Assembly: GCA_002839645.1 (NCBI GenBank)
Contig: PGYL01000007.1
Span: forward strand, 26,525 to 89,170
Direction of reading: 5' to 3'
Source of the DNA: Methanomicrobiales archaeon HGW-Methanomicrobiales-2
GTDB lineage: Archaea; Halobacteriota; Methanomicrobia; Methanomicrobiales; Methanoculleaceae
Length of the DNA: 62,646 nucleotides
A program made the position numbers and the translations under genes. Positions 8,548 through 16,647 of this stretch are shown one piece after another. Each line of letters begins with the position of its first letter. Within the stretch, counting starts at the first letter, position 1. Under the pieces are notes generated by a model that was not told where the DNA came from, made no database searches, and saw only the letters and a program-made list of their open reading frames with translations.

Positions 8548-9078
8548 ATGGGACAGAACGAGCATAACACCATGGAGACCGCCACCTACCGGATCATCGG
8601 GACCATTCACTCGCCATTCACCGACCGGGACACCACACCCATCCAGAGCATCTTCTCCGGGGCGGAGGGGACCGTCGAGGTCTTCCCGGAATACGCAGAG
8701 GGGCTCGAGGGGGTCGAGGGATTCTCCCACATCATCCTCCTCTATCACTTCCACCGGGTGGACGGCTTCTCCCTGCGCCAGCGACCCTTCGCCGACGGCA
8801 GCAGGGAGCGGGGGATCTTTGCCATACGCCACTGCAACCGCCCCAACCCGATCGGGATCTCCCTGGTCGAGGTCCTCACGGTCGAGGGCAGCACCGTCCG
8901 GGTCCGCGGGATCGACGTGCTCGACGACACGCCGCTCCTCGACATCAAGCCCTACGTCCGCCAGTTCGACCACCGCGACGAGGTCAGGAGCGGCTGGGTC
9001 GACACGCGGCATATCGAGGAGGTGAAGGTCCGGAGCTTCTCCCCAAAGGACCTCCGTGAGTACGAGGGGGCTTCCTGA
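8548..9078 (+). CDS. trmO: tRNA m6t6A37 methyltransferase, TrmO/TsaA type
   Basis: 176 residues from ATG 8548, chosen because GGAGATGA lies 7 bases upstream; ATG 8572 is the alternative. TrmO uses SAM to methylate N6 of t6A at position 37 of ANN-decoding tRNAs. The TrmO signature is present: IGTIHSPF near the N-terminus, GVEGFSHIILLYHFHR, RHCNRPNPIGISLVEV and the late DIKPYV motif. A TATA box (ACGTTTATAT, about 8411-8420) gives a leader of roughly 100 bases. Divergent from the MOT1-like gene. Confidence 0.88.
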   Translation: MGQNEHNTMETATYRIIGTIHSPFTDRDTTPIQSIFSGAEGTVEVFPEYAEGLEGVEGFSHIILLYHFHRVDGFSLRQRPFADGSRERGIFAIRHCNRPNPIGISLVEVLTVEGSTVRVRGIDVLDDTPLLDIKPYVRQFDHRDEVRSGWVDTRHIEEVKVRSFSPKDLREYEGAS

Positions 9079-9108
9079 GTCAGCGGAGCTGCTCCCGCCG
9101 CCCTGCTC

Positions 9109-10080
9109 TCACGCCGCCTGTCTGGGCGCCGTGCCCCTGTCGCGGGCCGCATCTTCCGGGGAAGATGACGAGGGTCCGGGGCCGGGCTCATCCTCCCGCT
9201 TCTTCTCGTCAAGAAGCTCTTCGGCCTTCAGCCGTTCGATGGCCGCATCAAGATACTCCGAGACGATCCTGTCCCTTTCCTTAATTTGCCGGATCCAGAC
9301 CCGCACCGTCAGCCGAACCCAGTCCTCCTTGATCGATGAGACCTGCACCTTCGGCCCGAACAACGCATGACCGGGGCCGGGGCGATCGAAGGAGAGGCGC
9401 CCGATATACGGGAGATCGAAGAGGCTCTGGAGGGCGGACCGCTCGGCCGGCTCGACGTGGGGCAGGATCAGGGGATGCTCGTGCGCGGCGGCAAGTGCGA
9501 GCGCCTCCGCCCGCGCGAGGTCTGCGGTGGCCGGGACGGCGAGCGGGATCGAGACCTCGAGAAGCCCGGCACGGGAGTAGTTGATGACCTTTGAGGTGAT
9601 GATGCTCGCGTTCGGGGTGAGGACCAGACCGCCGTCGAGCCCCTTGAGGGTCGTCGTCGTGAACGAGATGTCGTGCACCTTGCCGGGCCCGGTCTCCGGC
9701 CTCCCGCTGACGGTCACCTACTCTTCGAGCTGAACCGGGCGGTTAATCGTGATCAGGACGCCGGCGATGCCGTTCTGGATGATCTGGCGCGACGAGAACG
9801 CTATGACGATACCGAGGACACCGAGCGATGCGGTGAAGGCCCTCAGGTCGAAGGCGAGAAGATACCGTGTGCTCGCGTAGCCGCCGCCGATGATGACAGC
9901 ATACTGGGAGATAGCCGCCGCCCACTTGGCCGCTCCGGGGGAGACCCGCCCATCCAGGGCCCACCTGAGAAGCATGTAGGTTAGGTTGCCAAGGAAAAGG
10001 AGCCCGATAAGCGTGAGGGCAAACGCGAAGAGCGCGTCAAGGGGCACACCGCCGATGAGAACCGGATCGCCCGACTGCAT
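9109..10080 (-). pseudogene. MscS-family mechanosensitive channel interrupted by an in-frame TAG
   Basis: From ATG 10080 the frame reads three hydrophobic segments and the MscS pore (TASLGVLGIVIAFSSRQIIQ) and RPVQLEE, then TAG at 9718-9720, and continues in the same frame with VTVSGRPETGPGKVHDI, LTPNASIITSKVINYS and a charged cytoplasmic tail to 9109. MscS proteins usually have Trp right here (…GDWV…); TGG to TAG is one base change. There is no frameshift: both halves join exactly. About 323 codons in all. Possible explanations are a recent nonsense mutation, readthrough or a sequencing error. Same strand as and 27 bases after the winged-helix gene. Confidence 0.8.
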
Positions 10081-10107
10081 GTAGAGGGGGGTGGGTGAGC
10101 GAGGGAG

Positions 10108-10488
10108 TTAACCCCTCCTGCTTCTGGACCCGTCGCTGCCCGGTACCCCCGCGCGGGCCTGGAGCGCCGACAGGATCTCTGCATCGAGAATCTCCTCGGC
10201 ACGTTCCCGATACCGGTCCGCCATGATCGCGAGGAGGCATTCCGTCCCCGGGGCCGTGGTGGAGATCCCGACCCGCTCCGTCCGGCGAATCAGACCGTCC
10301 CGCTCCATCGCCCCGAACCGGGGGAGGACGTAGTAGTGGGGGATCCCGAGATGCTCGGCAAGCTTCCGGGTCGTGGGGAAGCGTATGGTGATGCCGCCCG
10401 GATAAAAACCGATGGTTACGCACCGATCCTCTTCGAGGAGGATCTGTGCTGCCGCCTCGAAGATATCGTCATGCTCGTGTGTGGACAT
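10108..10488 (-). CDS. Small winged-helix DNA-binding-like protein
   Basis: 126-residue soluble protein. Residues 30-75 (FPTTRKLAEHLGIPHYYVLP ... MERDGLIRRTERVG) read as a helix-turn-helix plus wing, as in archaeal MarR/ArsR-like regulators. The C-terminal part is helical and charged (DRYRERAEEILDAEIL). I cannot name a family. It lies between a small conserved protein and the MscS channel on the same strand (gaps of 48 and 27 bases), so may be co-transcribed with both. Confidence 0.6.
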   Translation of the reverse strand: MSTHEHDDIFEAAAQILLEEDRCVTIGFYPGGITIRFPTTRKLAEHLGIPHYYVLPRFGAMERDGLIRRTERVGISTTAPGTECLLAIMADRYRERAEEILDAEILSALQARAGVPGSDGSRSRRG

Positions 10489-10536
10489 CCGATCGCAGAA
10501 GCTTGGTTGTTGTGAGAAAAAAGGAAGTCGGTCTGG

Positions 10537-10773
10537 TTACGCTGCCGCTTCCGCCTTCATCTCGCCCCGCTCTTCTTCAGGCATCTCCTCGAGGTAGACG
10601 ATCTCGGCGCCGATGTCTTTGGCGATCTGTTCGAGTTCGGTTTTGCGGAAGTGGGCGCTCTCCACCTTCAGGTGCTTGTCCTCGCCCTTCTCTTCGACGA
10701 CGGCGACGACGCGGAACCGGGGCTGCTTCACGCCGGTGCCGACTTTCTGGCGTTCACGTGCATAGATCTTCAT
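10537..10773 (-). CDS. Small conserved archaeal protein of unknown function
   Basis: 78 residues from ATG 10773 (MKIYARERQKVGTG). A mixed alpha/beta, highly charged protein: KQPRFRVVAVVEE as a strand, then a helix, then AKDIGAEIVYLEEMPEEERG. It has no signal, membrane segment or Cys motif. I do not recognise a function. It is divergent from the molybdenum-storage-like gene and shares with it a 92-base promoter region that carries a palindrome. Confidence 0.65.
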   Translation of the reverse strand: MKIYARERQKVGTGVKQPRFRVVAVVEEKGEDKHLKVESAHFRKTELEQIAKDIGAEIVYLEEMPEEERGEMKAEAAA

Positions 10774-10788
10774 ACTTCTCTTCACCTC

Positions 10789-10805
10789 ATACCAGTTGGT
10801 ATACC
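10789..10805. promoter_or_regulatory. Palindromic operator candidate in a divergent promoter
   Basis: ATACCAGTTGGTAT (10789-10802) is a perfect inverted repeat with 5-bp arms, overlapping a second palindrome GGTATACC (10798-10805). A further CATACCAG copy lies at 10842-10849, 17 bases before the storage-like gene. The arrangement suggests a dimeric regulator controlling both divergent genes. Function inferred only. Confidence 0.45.
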
Positions 10806-10865
10806 TGCTGGTGGACCACAAAGATACTTAATGTTTTCCTCCATACCAGAGTTGAGTGGTGTTTT

Positions 10866-11672
10866 ATGGCAGAACGATTTGAGATGGATTCAAGGTTCCG
10901 TGGTGAGAGCCTTGTCCGGCGGGGCCTGCTCCGCGAGACCAGGAGCGACCGGCAGATCAGGATCTTACCGGAGTTGAACGTCGTCAAGATCGGCGGCCAC
11001 GGCGTCATCGACTATGGGCGGGAGGTGATGTTCCCGCTGATCGACGAGATCGGGGAACTCTCCCGGAAGAACAAGATCCTGGTCGCCACCGGCGGCGGCG
11101 TCCGGGTGCGGCACATCCTCGATGTCGGGATCGACCTTGGCATGCCGACGGGGGTGCTTGCGGAACTGGCAGGCAAGGTCAGCGAGCAGAACGCGATCAT
11201 GATGTCCATCCTCTTCTCGAAGTACAACGGCACCCGGATCCACACCGACGATCTCTTGAACCTCCCCTCGATCTTATCCCTCGGGATGCTGCCAGTCGTC
11301 CAGGGCACCCCGCCCTACGGCCTCTACGAGCACCCCCCGAAACTCGGGAGCATCCCGCCGCACCGGACCGATACCGGCGCCTTCCTGATGGCCGAGGTGG
11401 TCGGCGGGAAGAACTGCATCCTCGGGAAGAACGTGGACGGCCTCTATGCCGAGAACCCGTTCGTGAACCCCGATGCCGAGTTCATCGCGGATATCACGGC
11501 CGACGAGCTCCTGGAGATGGAGATGGAGGATATGGTGCTCGAACCCATGGCGGTCGAGCTCCTCCGGGATGCCGTCCACGTTACGGAGATCAAGGTGGTG
11601 AACGCCCATGTCCCCGGGAACATCACGAAAGCCATCAACGGGGAGCGGGTCGGCACCATCATCCGGGCCTGA
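10866..11672 (+). CDS. Molybdenum-storage-protein-like, amino-acid-kinase fold
   Basis: 268 residues, the length of MosA/MosB subunits of the bacterial molybdenum/tungsten storage protein, which bind ATP and pack oxyanions as polyoxometalate clusters. Seen: VVKIGGHGVIDYG near residue 40 (kinase-fold nucleotide loop), VATGGGVRVRHILD, GMPTGVLAELAGKVSEQNA (the storage-protein signature region), and a late GKNVDGLYAENPFVNPDA. UMP kinase shares the fold but has a shorter N-terminus and different mid-region, so storage or a related role is preferred. Upstream of a TiaS-like gene and the TupABC operon, which supports the tungsten/molybdenum link. No second subunit gene is adjacent. Confidence 0.75.
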   Translation: MAERFEMDSRFRGESLVRRGLLRETRSDRQIRILPELNVVKIGGHGVIDYGREVMFPLIDEIGELSRKNKILVATGGGVRVRHILDVGIDLGMPTGVLAELAGKVSEQNAIMMSILFSKYNGTRIHTDDLLNLPSILSLGMLPVVQGTPPYGLYEHPPKLGSIPPHRTDTGAFLMAEVVGGKNCILGKNVDGLYAENPFVNPDAEFIADITADELLEMEMEDMVLEPMAVELLRDAVHVTEIKVVNAHVPGNITKAINGERVGTIIRA

Positions 11673-11758
11673 CGGCCCCGGAGTCAACACCATTTAATTA
11701 ACCCGAAGAAGTATTATTTAATTTTGTGGGCTGATCAGTACAGAGCACGAGCGATAAC

Positions 11759-12457
11759 ATGACCCTCTACCTTGGCATCGACGACACCGACACCCGCGAG
11801 TCCCGGGGGACCGGACGGCTCGCCCGCACGATTGCAGCAGAACTCGCCAGGACATACATGGTATCGGGGGTGACCCGGCACCAGCTCTTTGTCCACCCCT
11901 CCATACCCTACACCTCTCACAACAGCTCTGCGGTCATCCACATCCAGGAAGCAGAGAGCGGGGCCGCGGTCGACGTATTCGCGACGGCAAAGGAACTGAT
12001 GCTCGCCGACTTCATCGAGGGGAGCGATCCGGGCATCTGCGTCGCCGCCGGCGCCGAGATCAACGGCGACCTCTCCCGCTTCGGCTTCTCCGCGAAGACG
12101 AGCGTCGTGACACAGAAAGAGGCGCGCGCACTCGCTCGCGAGGCAGGAATCCTGCTCGAAGGGCTCGGCGGCACCGAAGACGGCGTGATCGGCGCACTTG
12201 CAGGCATCGGCCTTGCGGCATCCGGAAACGACGGCCGGTTCGTCCAGAAGGGGACGACACGCGACCTCCGCGGCAACCAGACCATCGCCGCGATCCTGGC
12301 CTCCGGCGTCGACCGGGTGGAGACCCGGGACGGGGCGGCGGTCGACGAAGGCACCGTCGCCCTCCGGAAGTTCCCGAAGCCCGCTTTCATCGGGGGGAAG
12401 GCGGTCCTCTACGTCGAGGCCGGGGATGACGGCTACCACGACATCGTGGTAGGGTGA
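11759..12457 (+). CDS. Stand-alone TiaS-like domain protein
   Basis: 232 residues. The N-terminus, YLGIDDTDTRESRGTGRLAR, matches the start of TiaS, the tRNA-Ile2 agmatinylcytidine synthetase, with its Asp-Asp-Thr-Asp motif. Full TiaS has about 420 residues with added ferredoxin-like, OB and zinc-ribbon domains for tRNA binding; these are missing, so this is probably a paralogue with another job. The middle holds DFIEGSDPGICVA and GGTEDGVIGALAGIGLAASG, matching the family. It lies 86 bases after the storage-like gene and ahead of tupA, with an AT-rich leader (11692-11724). Confidence 0.75.
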   Translation: MTLYLGIDDTDTRESRGTGRLARTIAAELARTYMVSGVTRHQLFVHPSIPYTSHNSSAVIHIQEAESGAAVDVFATAKELMLADFIEGSDPGICVAAGAEINGDLSRFGFSAKTSVVTQKEARALAREAGILLEGLGGTEDGVIGALAGIGLAASGNDGRFVQKGTTRDLRGNQTIAAILASGVDRVETRDGAAVDEGTVALRKFPKPAFIGGKAVLYVEAGDDGYHDIVVG

Positions 12458-12522
12458 CGGAAGAGGGGATCGGGACAAAACCGCCCCCCCGGAGTCCATT
12501 TTACCCAGACTCGTCCGGCCAA

Positions 12523-12550
12523 TAAACTAGGTAAAATTAATATACTAAAC
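12523..12550 (+). promoter_or_regulatory. Promoter of the tupABC operon
   Basis: A TATA element (AATTAATATACT, 12534-12545) is flanked by TAAACTA (12523-12529) and CTAAAC (12545-12550). CTAAACTA also occurs upstream of the left-edge tungstate-binding gene (431-438). Transcription should begin near 12570, giving a leader of some 40 bases. The shared hexamers may be a regulator site; this is weak. Confidence 0.45.
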
Positions 12551-12607
12551 ATCGACGCAGATCTATAACGTTTAATTGTGAGTATTCTGATATTTCCATT
12601 GATATTT

Positions 12608-13534
12608 ATGGTTAAACAAACCCTTTTTGCCGTTGCGGCCGTGATGGTCGCCTTCCTGCTGATCTGCGGCTGTACCGGGACGACAACCGACCCGGTCTCC
12701 GGAGAGAAGCAGCAACTCCGTATCGCTACGACGACGAGCCTCTACGACACCAAACTCCTCGACCACCTCACCCCGATCTTCGAGGAGAAGTACAACGCCG
12801 AGGTGCTGATCGTCTCTGCCGGAACCGGCAAGGCGCTCGAGTACGGGCAGCGCGGCGACGTGGACGTCATGATGGTGCACGACCGTGCCCGTGAAGACAC
12901 CTTCCTTGCCGACGGCTACGGCACCAACCGGCGCGTATTCGCCTACAACTACTTCGTCCTCGTCGGGCCTGAATCCGACCCGGCAGGGGTCAAGAACGTG
13001 ACGCCCGAAGCGGCGTTCACCGCTATCCGCGAGAAGGGCCTGACCGGCAACTCAAGCGTAATCTTCGTCTCGCGCGGCGACGCCTCGGGCACGCACTCTA
13101 AAGAGCAGGCCATCTGGAAGGCGGCCGGGTTCAACTACTCGACAGAGGTGAAAGGCTCCGGCGACTGGTACCAGGAAGCCGGGACGGGCATGGGCGCGAC
13201 CCTTGAGATGGCAAACGAGAAGGAGGCCTACACCCTCTCCGACATCGGCACCTACCTCGCCTACAAGGGCGATCTCGACCTCGTGACGATCGTGGACGAG
13301 GGCGACATCCTCCTCAACGTCTACGGCGCGATGCAGATCAACCAGGAGAAGTTCCCCGACGTCAACAGCACCGTCGCGAAGGACTGGGTCAACTTCCTCA
13401 TCTCCGACGATGTCCAGAAGGAGATCGCCTCCTTCGGCGTCGACAAGTACGGCCAGCCGCTCTTCTACGCCGCCCAGAATGACTGGGAGAAGATTGGCGT
13501 GACCGAGGCTGAAGTGAAGAACCCGATCGCCTGA
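12608..13534 (+). CDS. tupA: Tungstate ABC transporter, substrate-binding lipoprotein
   Basis: 308 residues from ATG 12608 (an upstream GTG at 12578 is in frame but would precede the signal peptide by ten hydrophobic residues). A signal ends at LLICGC, with Cys as lipid site. RIATTTSLYDTKLLDHL is the TupA oxyanion motif; SAGTGKALEYGQRGDVDVMM, VSRGDASGTHSKE and GDWYQEAGTGMGATL follow, all typical of TupA. It captures tungstate outside the membrane for TupB/TupC. First gene of the operon; 59 bases to tupB. Confidence 0.93.
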   Translation: MVKQTLFAVAAVMVAFLLICGCTGTTTDPVSGEKQQLRIATTTSLYDTKLLDHLTPIFEEKYNAEVLIVSAGTGKALEYGQRGDVDVMMVHDRAREDTFLADGYGTNRRVFAYNYFVLVGPESDPAGVKNVTPEAAFTAIREKGLTGNSSVIFVSRGDASGTHSKEQAIWKAAGFNYSTEVKGSGDWYQEAGTGMGATLEMANEKEAYTLSDIGTYLAYKGDLDLVTIVDEGDILLNVYGAMQINQEKFPDVNSTVAKDWVNFLISDDVQKEIASFGVDKYGQPLFYAAQNDWEKIGVTEAEVKNPIA

Positions 13535-13593
13535 TCCGGCCAAAAACCCAACCCCTTTTTGCCTCCGGCAAACCCACAATCAGGTATAAGAGC

Positions 13594-14295
13594 ATGTACG
13601 AGATCATCGAGGGATTCCTGGAGGCGGCGAGGCTCATCGTCACGCTTGATGCCGACGTGATGGCCATCGCTCTCCGGAGTATCCTCATCTCGCTCACCGC
13701 AACCGTGCTCGGGACAGTGATCGCCGTTCCCCTCGGCGCTGCAATCTACTTTGGTGCGTTCCCGGGGAGGAGAGGACTCATCAACCTGATCCAGACCCTC
13801 TACGCCCTCCCCACTGTTGTCGTCGGGCTCCTGATCTTCCTGCTCATATCCCGCGTCGGGCCGTTCGGCTTCGTGCGGCTGCTCTTCACCCCGACCGCTA
13901 TGGTCATCGCACAGATGGTCCTCATCCTGCCAATTATGACCGGCCTCACCATATCGGCGCTCTCGGGAGTCGACCCGGTCCTCAGAGACGCCCTCCGCTC
14001 GCTCGGAGCGACCCGCCTCCAGTTCTTCGCGAACGTTATGAAGGAGGCCCGGTTTGCGATCCTCGCGGCTGTTGCGGTCGGGTTCGGGCGAGCGATATCC
14101 GAGGTCGGGGCGGCGATCCTCGTCGGCGGCAACATCATGGCGTCGTCGTTTGCGAGTTCGACCCGGGTACTGACAACCGCAATATCCCTGGAGACATCGA
14201 TGGGCAACATATCCGAGTCGATAGCGCTCGGGATCATCCTCCTCATCATCGCCCTTGGCGTCAACCTTGTCATAACCGCGATCCAGCACAGGTAG
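13594..14295 (+). CDS. tupB: Tungstate ABC transporter, permease
   Basis: 233 residues with about five transmembrane segments. The permease coupling loop reads EVGAAILVGGNIM preceded by SLGATRLQFFANVMKEARFA, the EAA-type motif (Glu-Ala-Ala-like, then Gly) that contacts the ATPase. Length and order fit TupB. It forms the membrane channel for tungstate with TupC. Five bases separate it from tupC. Confidence 0.93.
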   Translation: MYEIIEGFLEAARLIVTLDADVMAIALRSILISLTATVLGTVIAVPLGAAIYFGAFPGRRGLINLIQTLYALPTVVVGLLIFLLISRVGPFGFVRLLFTPTAMVIAQMVLILPIMTGLTISALSGVDPVLRDALRSLGATRLQFFANVMKEARFAILAAVAVGFGRAISEVGAAILVGGNIMASSFASSTRVLTTAISLETSMGNISESIALGIILLIIALGVNLVITAIQHR

Positions 14296-14300
14296 AGCCC

Positions 14301-15377
14301 ATGATTGAACTTGAAGGCGTTAGAAAAGAGTTCGACGGTAAGAGCGTGCTCGCCGGCGTCATCGGACGGATTGAAGAGGGTGAGATCTTCGCCGTCATCG
14401 GCCCCTCCGGGTCGGGAAAATCGACCCTGCTCCGCCTCATCGACCTCCTCGATACCCCAACGGGAGGAGAGATCCGGATCAAGGGTATCGACATCCACGC
14501 GGAGCGTGAAAGAAGCCTCACTATCCGCCGCATGATGGGGATGGTCTTCCAGAAACCGGCCGTTTTCAACACGACGGTCAGCGAGAACATCGCCGTCGGG
14601 CTCCGGTTCCGGGGAGCGGACAGGGGGAAGATCCGCGAGAAGGTCGAGGAAGCCCTCGATATGGTCGGCCTTACCGGCTACGGGGAGCGGCGGGCCCGGA
14701 CACTCTCGGGCGGCGAGATGCAGCGGGTGGCTCTTGCACGGGCGATGGTGATCGAGCCGGAGATCCTCCTGCTGGACGAACCGACAGCAAACCTCGACCC
14801 GGTCTCGGTGGCGACGATCGAGGACCTGGTCGTCCGGATCAACCGCGACCTCGGCACGACGATCGTCTTCTCGACCCACGACATGTACCAGGGGCAGCGG
14901 CTCGCCCACCGGATCGGTGTCCTGATGAAGGGCGGGTTTGCGCAGGTGGGGACGCCGCGGGAGGTCTTCACCCTGCCCGCGACCCGCGAGGTCGCCCGGT
15001 TCGTCGGGATCGAGAACATCGTCGACGGCGTCGTCGTCGGGGAGAACGGCGCCTCCGTGGTCGATGCCGGCGGCGTCCGGGTCCGGGCCGGAAGGCTTCC
15101 CGGCCCGGGGGAGGAGGTCTCCCTCTGCATCCGGTCGGAGGACCTGCGGATCGCCCCGGCGGATGCCGCGAGAGCCCACCCCGGCAAGAACGCCCTCCCC
15201 GGCACCGTGACCGCTGTCGTCCCGCGCGGCCCGTTCAGCAGGGTGGCGGTCGACTGCGGGGTTCCTCTCTCGTCGGTTCTCACCTGGAAGAGGGTAGACG
15301 ACCTGGACCTCCGGGAGGGGAGCCGCGTCGTGGTCTCGTTTTCGCCGGAGTCGGTCCACGCCGTCCGGCGGGACTGA
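14301..15377 (+). CDS. tupC: Tungstate ABC transporter, ATP-binding protein
   Basis: 358 residues. ABC ATPase domain with Walker A GPSGSGKST (about 34-42), Q-loop MVFQKPAVF, signature LSGGEMQRVALARA, Walker B ILLLDEPTANLD and switch His in VFSTHD. From about residue 235 a C-terminal TOBE-like domain follows, which in molybdate and tungstate ATPases can sense the oxyanion and inhibit transport. Last gene of the tupABC operon. Confidence 0.93.
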   Translation: MIELEGVRKEFDGKSVLAGVIGRIEEGEIFAVIGPSGSGKSTLLRLIDLLDTPTGGEIRIKGIDIHAERERSLTIRRMMGMVFQKPAVFNTTVSENIAVGLRFRGADRGKIREKVEEALDMVGLTGYGERRARTLSGGEMQRVALARAMVIEPEILLLDEPTANLDPVSVATIEDLVVRINRDLGTTIVFSTHDMYQGQRLAHRIGVLMKGGFAQVGTPREVFTLPATREVARFVGIENIVDGVVVGENGASVVDAGGVRVRAGRLPGPGEEVSLCIRSEDLRIAPADAARAHPGKNALPGTVTAVVPRGPFSRVAVDCGVPLSSVLTWKRVDDLDLREGSRVVVSFSPESVHAVRRD

Positions 15378-15620
15378 GATAACATCGTCCCCCGCCGAGC
15401 ACCTTCACCAGCACCGCCCACCTCGACAACCCCGCTTTTGAGGCGAACGTTTGAGCGGCGGGTGAAGCGACTGACCAGAGATCCGGTCTGCGACCAGAGA
15501 GGGGGAGATGTGATAATTCTCAAACATGCGCAGTTTGCTTCCACCTGACCGCGGGAGAACGCCATGGCGAAGGACAACTGTTATTAACGCAAGGATAGAT
15601 GCCTCAAAGAGGCTATACTC

Positions 15621-16304
15621 ATGAACCGTCGCATGATCCCGCCGCTTGCATCGGTAGCACTCGTCGTGGCCTGTGCCATTATATCTGGCTGTGTAGCTGC
15701 TGATGAACAGCCCATAGCCGTCAATATAACCGTTCCTATAGAGCGTGGATGGCATCAGGCGACAGTGGGAATCCTTGAACAATACACGCTTAGTGGGGCC
15801 AACCAGGAAGCATACGATATGTTCAATGGTTCGGTGGTGTCCCCGAAACCCGCAATCCTGTTCGACTCCAACGGGCATCCCCTGTACTACCGATATTATG
15901 TTCAGAAAGGTGGCGAACCCTTTTACGCGGTCCAGGTGAGCGCGAACAAATTGCTCGGCACAACGGTAACCAAGATCGGGGATTTCGGCTACATTGGGCG
16001 AGATGGATCGATGAATATGACCATGAACGGAAGCGATCCCTATGGTGCAGAAACCGGATTTGCCCGCAGTACCCCGGTCCCCTCGTACAGCGATAAGTAT
16101 GCCCGATTAATGCTCGATGCCTGGGAAGCCGGGGACGCCTATGCGCAGAATGTTATGCGAGACGCGGGGAATGCGGGCATCGATCTCTCAGAACCCCTCT
16201 CCGACGAGGAGCAGGAGGTCATCGGAGAGATTCTCTGGGAACGGATCAGGCAGCGAGAACAGGGGATACGGGCGATCGAGGAGAACAATCGGGTGAATCT
16301 CTAA
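15621..16304 (+). CDS. Lipoprotein of unknown function
   Basis: 227 residues with a lipoprotein signal (lipobox IISGC, Cys at about 24). The remainder is exported: ILFDSNGHPLYYRYYVQKGG and YAVQVSANKLLGTTVTKIGD look like beta strands of a small sensor-like fold, and the C-terminus is a charged helix (DEEQEVIGEILWERIRQRE). I do not recognise a family. It stands alone; about 240 bases of noncoding DNA separate it from tupC, and it uses somewhat more AT-rich codons than its neighbours. Confidence 0.6.
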   Translation: MNRRMIPPLASVALVVACAIISGCVAADEQPIAVNITVPIERGWHQATVGILEQYTLSGANQEAYDMFNGSVVSPKPAILFDSNGHPLYYRYYVQKGGEPFYAVQVSANKLLGTTVTKIGDFGYIGRDGSMNMTMNGSDPYGAETGFARSTPVPSYSDKYARLMLDAWEAGDAYAQNVMRDAGNAGIDLSEPLSDEEQEVIGEILWERIRQREQGIRAIEENNRVNL

Positions 16305-16647
16305 CAATCGAGTCGAGCACCCCTCTACCAAACTTCGCGTTCTTCACGGCTTCGCGTGAGTTAACGCGCGAGAAACACAATACGGCTCACGCGACCTGCA
16401 GCGGACGGTGCGCCGTTGTATCGAGCGGCCGGACCGGGCAGGTGCTGATGGGACCTCGCAATCCCCCGGTCGATGCGTGCCCGGCCGCCCTCCGACCCCC
16501 AACGAATCCGGTCTCCCTGCCCCACCCGGGAGCCGTCCGCTCCGCTCATACGCTCTTCACCTGGTTTCTGGCGCCCCGGGCACCAGGGAGGTTGCGCACG
16601 GTTTTTGTCCCTGATCTTAAATACCCGCGCGGCCCACCATTTCTACA
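16305..16647. other. Intergenic region, no gene supported
   Basis: 343 bases. Near 16337-16372 there are repeated cttcgcgt/gcgcg words around GTTAAC that can fold back on themselves. The remainder is GC-rich without a credible reading frame. A TATA-like TCTTAAATA near 16614-16622 lies 26 bp before the next ATG, predicting a leaderless transcript for the hydrolase. Confidence 0.45.

Noticed and set aside
9718-9720. TAG as pyrrolysine
   Set aside because: Methanomicrobiales are not known to encode pyrrolysine, and no pyl gene is in the window; Trp is the expected residue, so mutation or error is more likely.
13800-15359. A 519-codon open frame opposite tupB and tupC
   Set aside because: Lies antisense to two genes with intact family motifs; low-complexity Asp/Arg/Pro composition is typical of high-GC shadow frames.
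15378-15620. tRNA or small RNA between tupC and the lipoprotein
   Set aside because: No cloverleaf arms or TPsiC-like GTTCAAATC sequence; only short fold-backs.
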